A stretch of 64,000 nt of DNA. Origin: Motacilla alba alba (lineage: Eukaryota; Chordata; Aves; Passeriformes; Motacillidae). The DNA lies in assembly GCF_015832195.1 (NCBI RefSeq), contig NC_052027.1:2170001-2234000 (forward strand), written 5' to 3'. The first letter of the stretch is position 1, and the number at the start of each line of letters is the position of its first letter. Below are positions 59,131 through 64,000 of the stretch, piece by piece. A model generated the notes under the pieces. That model had not been told where the DNA came from and did not search any database. It saw only the letters and a program-made list of their open reading frames with translations. The translations under genes were made by a program, and so were the position numbers.

Positions 59131-61105
59131 CTGCCCTACATTTACAACAGCAACAGGTCCTAAAACCCCCTGTGATTGCCTTCCAAATATTCCTTCTTTC
59201 TTTGGAGGCATCTCCCAATTCCTTCCTTCATTCCTCCACAGTCCCACACACACTCCACCCGGTTTCTTCAGAGGAAAAAAACTCCAAGAAAAGAGAGAGG
59301 GGTTCAATGATTCCAATTCCTGCCCTCAAATATTGCCAGGGAGGAGAAGAGGCACTGCCACTGCTCGGTGGCATCTGAGGTGGCATCAGGAGATCAGCCT
59401 GGCCCTGATGGCACAGGGACTGTCAGGGACTGGTCACCAGCACTGAGGAGCTGCTGGGACAGGGAGGTGAAGGAAGACAATGGCAAAGAACAGGAATGAT
59501 GAGCAGAGCTGGGGGAAAGGGGAAATAAAGCCCTGCAGCAGGGGAGGAAAGGACCTGGAGTTTCAGAGGGGGTGTGGGAGAAGGGGCTGGAGCCGTACAG
59601 GAGCACGAGGTGGGGATGGAAACTGCAGGAGAGGAAGTCATTAAGCAGCCAGCTTCCTCCAGCATTTGTTTATCTATCTCTATTACTGTTTGCCTTGTTT
59701 ATTAGGATTATAAACTCAAGAGGCCAGGCCAGCTCTGCAGTGACTGCACTGTATTTCTCCCAACACAAGCTCAGTTCCTGATTACAATGCTCCTCTGGGG
59801 TGCTACTCTAGGCAAATAATATAATAAATAATGGAAATGGACCCAGGAGGAAACTTAGATGTTAACTGTGTAGAAACAGGAAACCTGAGGCTTCATTGCT
59901 GTATAAATTTAATGTTGGGTTTAAAGCTCCTGCTGTTTGATGGGTGGGGTTTTAGAAACCTGAGCAGGAATTCACTTTTCAAATGAAAGGCACTGAGATT
60001 CCATCCTGGCTGCTGCTGCATTAGCACCAGCTCTGTCTCTTCAAATGCTTCCTGCTGGTTCTCCTAGAGCACAGGAAGCAATGTTCTGGTGATTAAGCAG
60101 CAGTATCATTATAAAAGCCAAATGAATAATCATTGTGTTAATGAACTTTATCTTAGAAAAGATTAGGGTTTTTTTTTTTTTAATGTTAAGCCTCTTTCCG
60201 TATGAAAGAGGAAATGCACTCTCATTTCATTTAATCAACCCTGAGATGCTCATGATCTATACAATTTAATTTTCTGTCTGCACGTATTCTTCCACATCTG
60301 CATCCCCAGTTGCTTAAATGATGGCATCAAATCACATTAATACATCAGAGATGATGCAGTTCCCTGCGTGCACAGAGAGGTTTGGCTCTGGGTGCCAGCT
60401 TACCATGGCAGAATAATCTCCCCTGAAGGGATTTCCAGAGGTCAGAGATTCCCAGCGCACTGCTTTGTGGGAAGCTGGTAAGCAATTATGGTGAAAACCA
60501 AGTCTATTTGGGGTACAAAACAATAGAAGGGGAAAAACACTTCATAAGGGAAAAGGTTGAGAAAGCTAAAGGTTGGAACCACAAAAATACAGAGGGAAAA
60601 TGATGACTTGGTGAGATCCTGCCCTCATCTGAGGGTCACCATCAATTCTTTCCTTTGCCTGGAGAGGAAAGGATTGCTGTTCTCCATTCCTCAGGGGAAC
60701 AGCTCCTGGGACAACCTCCTCCACAAGGAGTTTTGGGGTGAGAAATTCAGCTCTTGGCTCTGTCTGTGCACGTCTGGCACCTTCTTCAAGGAGGAAAAGG
60801 AAGTTGCAAGTGACAGAGGAGAGGTGCTGCAGCAGTAAGAAGGGATGGGTTGTGTTCAGAACCTACCAACCACAGTTTTCAGCTCTTTGCTGTGGAATTC
60901 CTATTGAATCATGTCCTCTGCTCCCAGGAAAATCCTGATCCGTGAGGGACCCAAGGAGAAAAGTCCTTCCCTGGAGGATGCTGTGGCTGGATGTGTGTGG
61001 TTGCCTGGGAAGCCAAGACTGACCACACCTTAGTGAGAATCACAGGGTGTGGAAAGGAGAGGAATAAAAGACATTTTCTTGATATTGCAGTGCCTGAGGT
61101 GATTT
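59131..61105. other. Non-coding between the two direct repeats
   Basis: About 2 kb of unique sequence with a T run at about 60168-60181. Small frames on both strands have no domain. If the repeats are a segmental duplication, the duplicated part did not clearly include this stretch. Confidence 0.5.
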
Positions 61106-61301
61106 CCAAAAGTGTCACAAGGTCATCAAAGTGGTCTAAGGAACAGAAGAATCCAGCAACTGTCTGTCCTTCGTTTCTTGTCAGGAAAAAAGAACCCAAA
61201 GAACTTCACCAGAGCATGAACACCTCAGATTCTTTCAATGCCAGAAAAAAGCTGCAGATGGAAATTTTGATATTAATTTGAATTAATGGGTAGAAATCAA
61301 A
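61106..61301 (+). repeat. Direct repeat, copy B
   Basis: Second copy of the unit at 58924-59130, offset by 2178 bases in the core. A 96-codon plus frame (60991-61281) runs through this copy, but the matching frame is broken in copy A. I therefore do not regard the frame as coding. Confidence 0.9.
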
Positions 61302-62100
61302 GCAGCACCCACAGCCACCAGAAAACTGGTCAGTGAATAAAATTCCTCTGTGGTCATAATGGTGCCTCATTAGATACACACAGGTCCATGAGATTCCTTA
61401 GGTCAAGGGGAGCACTTGGGCCTCATTTTGGGTTTCAGAAGGGTGAGTTCATGGGGATGACTCTGACAACAGTGGAAAGGAGCAGCAGGAGCACAGAGTG
61501 TTTCCTGCCACACCTCAGTGACAATCCCCTACCGCTGCCTCTCGCCTTTGTGCCGCGAAAGCAGCGAGAGATGAGCGTAGAGATGTCTTTAATTAGCAAA
61601 TGTTGTTTGGTAATCAGTGCATGCACAGCCTCCTGTTGCCATGGCACTGTCACCCCATCCCTTAACGAGCCCCAGGCTGGGCAGAGGTCACCCTGCAGGG
61701 CCACAGTGGCCGCACGGCCCCAACCCCGCGGACGCGCTCCGGGATGGGCTTGGGAGAGGGAGAACATATGCTACAAAGAGACAGCCAGACACCAACACAT
61801 GCTGAGGAGTCCAGAGGGAAACACTGGGATAAATTACAAGCTTTCTGTGGATTAATCAGCCTGCAGAAATGCTGGAGTGGTGTTAAGCACCCAAACACCC
61901 ACCCAGCTCCCGCTGAGACCCACGGCGAATCCTCGCAGCCCAAATCGCCCCTGGCAGAGCTCTGGCTGCCTTTTGGACCAACAGAAGGGTGACCAAGGAT
62001 GCTTTAAGAGGAGACCAGATCCATTTGTCCATGTCCACGGCACCACCTCCCCCAGGAGCTGCGCCGCAGTGTTATTTTTGGCATGCCCTCCACGCAAAGA

Positions 62101-62122
62101 GGCGGCATATGGAGCTGCCGCC
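62101..62122. repeat. GC-rich 7-bp hairpin
   Basis: GGCGGCA and TGCCGCC are exact reverse complements around an 8-base loop (TATGGAGC). Short but GC-rich. Confidence 0.7.
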
Positions 62123-62534
62123 TTGGCACCGTGGCAAATATTGATCCCTGCTGTGACAAAATGTGACAAAGAGTTTGCAAATGACAGCACGGGCTGGCAG
62201 GAGCCTTCCTCTATGTTCTTGGGACAGGGAAGCATCAGAATTGCAGCTGGAGAATTGGATGTTTTTCCTCTAGTTGTGGTAAAGCCATCAAGGAGATGGT
62301 TATTAGGGAGAGTGAAGGTGTTCAAAATAGAGCCTGGCTTAAAGAATGCCTTTAGAACAAGAAAGTGAAACAAGTTGATTTGAAAGGCTTGGATGATTTC
62401 TTTTGGAGCACTTCCAAAATGAAGGATGATGTGTGGAAGGAGACAGAAGAGTTTCACTCCCGTTTTCAAAGCGCTACGTTCGAACTTTTACACTGTGAAC
62501 AATATTTTCTTCTTCAAATGCTTGTGGGGTTTTT

Positions 62535-62565
62535 AATAAAATACTGTCACAAAAAAAAAAAAAAA
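62535..62565 (+). terminator. Possible polyadenylation site or retrocopy tail
   Basis: AATAAA (62535-62540) is followed after 10 bases by 15 consecutive A residues (62551-62565). This is the arrangement at the end of a processed transcript copied into DNA, but it can also arise by chance in AT-rich DNA. The upstream sequence does not match a gene I recognise. Confidence 0.3.
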
Positions 62566-63759
62566 TTAAGGGAAAAATTTCTATTAATGTTCAATCTGAC
62601 ACCTCCACTCCCCACACAGTTTCATTGTAGGAACTTGCTTTGAATTTCACTAAACTGTTTTTTTTCCTGCCAATTTTTAGTTCATGCATGAATCTCCAAA
62701 TTCAATACCTTCCATTGTACTGGAGAAAAATGGACCCGGTGTCATCCTTTTAGGCAGAAACCCAAACTAAAATATGGGTTTTATTTTTCCCCCACCCTCC
62801 TGTTTTTGTCTTCCTCAACTCCTCACTTCTCTTCTGTTTGTAAATCATAAATCTTGAAATTATAAAGAATAAAATGTACTAAGAGAAAATGGATTGGGTT
62901 GAAAGGCATGAAAGTTGTTTTTTAAGCTTACTCTGAGTTCTAGGAAAAGTTATGTAGAAGAATCTGACAAACAAACAAAAAAAGCTTTCTATGTAGGCAG
63001 ATGAGGTGAGCCAAAGGTAACAAAGTCAAAATATAAATGTGAAGAAACAGAGAGGAGAAGCAAAGAGAAATCTGCCATTTTATTTTTAACCACTACATTG
63101 AAATAGAAGAGCAGAGTGGGAGAAGGTATTAACCCAGAAAAGAGAACAGATTGGGAGGAGACAAGGCAAGGGTAAATGCCATCTGTATTTGTGGTATTAC
63201 CTACCCAAATAATAAAAGTGGATGGAAGTTTTCAAGAGGAAAAAGAGACGCATTCAACTTCTTGAAATCTTTTCTAGGTCTAGAGCAGGTGGTTTGAGGA
63301 AGAAAAGATCTCTCTACTAAAAAACCCCTCAAACCAAACCTGAAAACTAACTTGGACTTCGGAAACTTTTTTATTATTTATGTGTCTGAATTGACCAACA
63401 GTTCCCAGTTCCTTTCTAACCACAGTAGCTGATTTTCCCTCTCTGTCCTTGGAGATCTACCCACAGTTCCCCTCTGAGCATCTGATGCTGATGTAATTTA
63501 TGGGCTGTTTATCTCTCCCCTTCCCTGTCATTAATAAAGGAGAGCCACCACTTTTATTGTTACACTTCAAATAAATCAACGTCTTCATTGGAATTCAGGG
63601 AGGGGTGGAAAGGAGGAGTTTCCTTACACCTGGAGCAGGGCTTTACAGCTGGGAGAGCAAAATCAGGAGGAGAACATTACTCTGAGATTTGTCACATGAA
63701 AACACACCCAACCACCTCAGCTGGCTGCAATTCCCTGCATCCAGGAATGAAGGGTTTGA

Positions 63760-63945
63760 AAGTATTAGGAAGGAATTCCTCCCTGGAAGGGTGGGGAGGC
63801 CCTGGCACAGGGTGCCCCTGGATCCCTGGCAGTGTCCAAGGCCAGGCTTGGAGCAGCCTGGGACAGGGGAAGGTGTCCCTGCCATGGCAGGGGTGGCACT
63901 GGGTGGGATTTAAGGTCCCTTCCAACCCAAACCATTCTGGGATTC
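63760..63945 (+). mobile_element. CR1 3'-end copy
   Basis: TATTAGGAAGGAATTCCTCC, then a short deletion after CACAGGGTGCCCC, then GGTGTCCCTGCCATGGCAGG and TTTAAGGTCCCTTCCAACCC, ending in AAACCATTCTGGGATTCT. Compared with the copy at 37650, the GAGCAGCTGGGGCTG stretch is missing. About 185 bp. Confidence 0.9.
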
Positions 63946-64000
63946 TCCCCAGTGCCAGAAAGTGAGAATTTAGACCACAACCATGAAATTTTAGTCAGTT

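Larger units (their letters stand above)
61302..63759. other. Non-coding, with possible conserved parts
   Basis: About 2.5 kb. The parts at 61530-61650 and 62050-62250 are transposon-free with scattered CpGs and could be conserved. A 205-codon minus frame (61852-62469) and a 163-codon plus frame (61877-62368) overlap over the same bases and cannot both be real; neither shows a domain. An AATAAA signal followed by an A run lies at 62535-62565. Confidence 0.45.

Noticed and set aside
61852..62469. 205-codon minus frame and 163-codon plus frame over the same bases
   Set aside because: Both strands are open, neither has a recognisable domain, and there is no sign of codon structure.

Overview
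This window is vertebrate nuclear DNA, almost certainly from a bird and most likely a songbird. The main evidence is sixteen short, 5'-truncated copies of one retroposon. Its 3' end reads as a GGTCCCTTCCAACCCAAACC-type block followed by ATTCTGTGATTCT-like repeats, which is the signature of the avian CR1 LINE. At least three solo LTRs resemble songbird endogenous retrovirus LTRs, and microsatellites and minisatellites are abundant. There are no bacterial signals: no operons, no ribosome-binding sites and no gene-dense strand.

I find no confident protein-coding gene. Nearly every open frame is short, overlaps frames on the other strand, falls inside a tandem repeat or a CR1 copy, and lacks a recognisable domain. 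The most gene-like feature is a CpG island at about 9.34-10.36 kb. It contains a GC box and, on the minus strand, a well-formed splice donor (CAG|GTAAGC) ending a putative first exon at position 9940. This suggests the 5' end of a minus-strand gene that runs leftwards out of the window. A 46-nt sequence at 6029-6074, with correct acceptor and donor on the same strand, could be a further exon. A separate 44-nt exon-like segment lies on the plus strand at 33170-33213 inside an AT-rich stretch that looks conserved.

Layout: 0-9 kb is non-coding, with one long CR1 copy (2.67-3.11 kb), a 40-bp minisatellite (3.78-4.19 kb) and possible conserved elements near 5.2-5.5 and 9.0-9.3 kb. The CpG island follows, with a minisatellite on its left shoulder (9.42-9.66 kb). 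A cluster of LTRs sits at 11.3-13.9 kb. From 14 to 45 kb the DNA is AT-rich and non-coding, scattered with CR1 fragments in both orientations, two (ATCC)n arrays (19.6 and 34.2 kb) and a large G-rich minisatellite (22.58-23.15 kb) next to a GGGCT array. At 45.7-46.8 kb an old retroposon-like tail is followed by almost 800 bp of nearly pure A/T repeats. A solo LTR (48.7-49.1 kb) and a 33-34-bp minisatellite (49.59-50.22 kb) follow. The last 14 kb is mostly unique sequence, with a pair of about 200-bp direct repeats at 58.9 and 61.1 kb and possible conserved elements.

I did not find a new biological system. The points most worth checking are the orphan CpG-island promoter, the two splice-flanked micro-exons, the exact 7-bp duplications around two solo LTRs, the perfect 15-bp hairpin at 48.24 kb and the direct repeat pair. 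All family assignments rest on recognition by eye.
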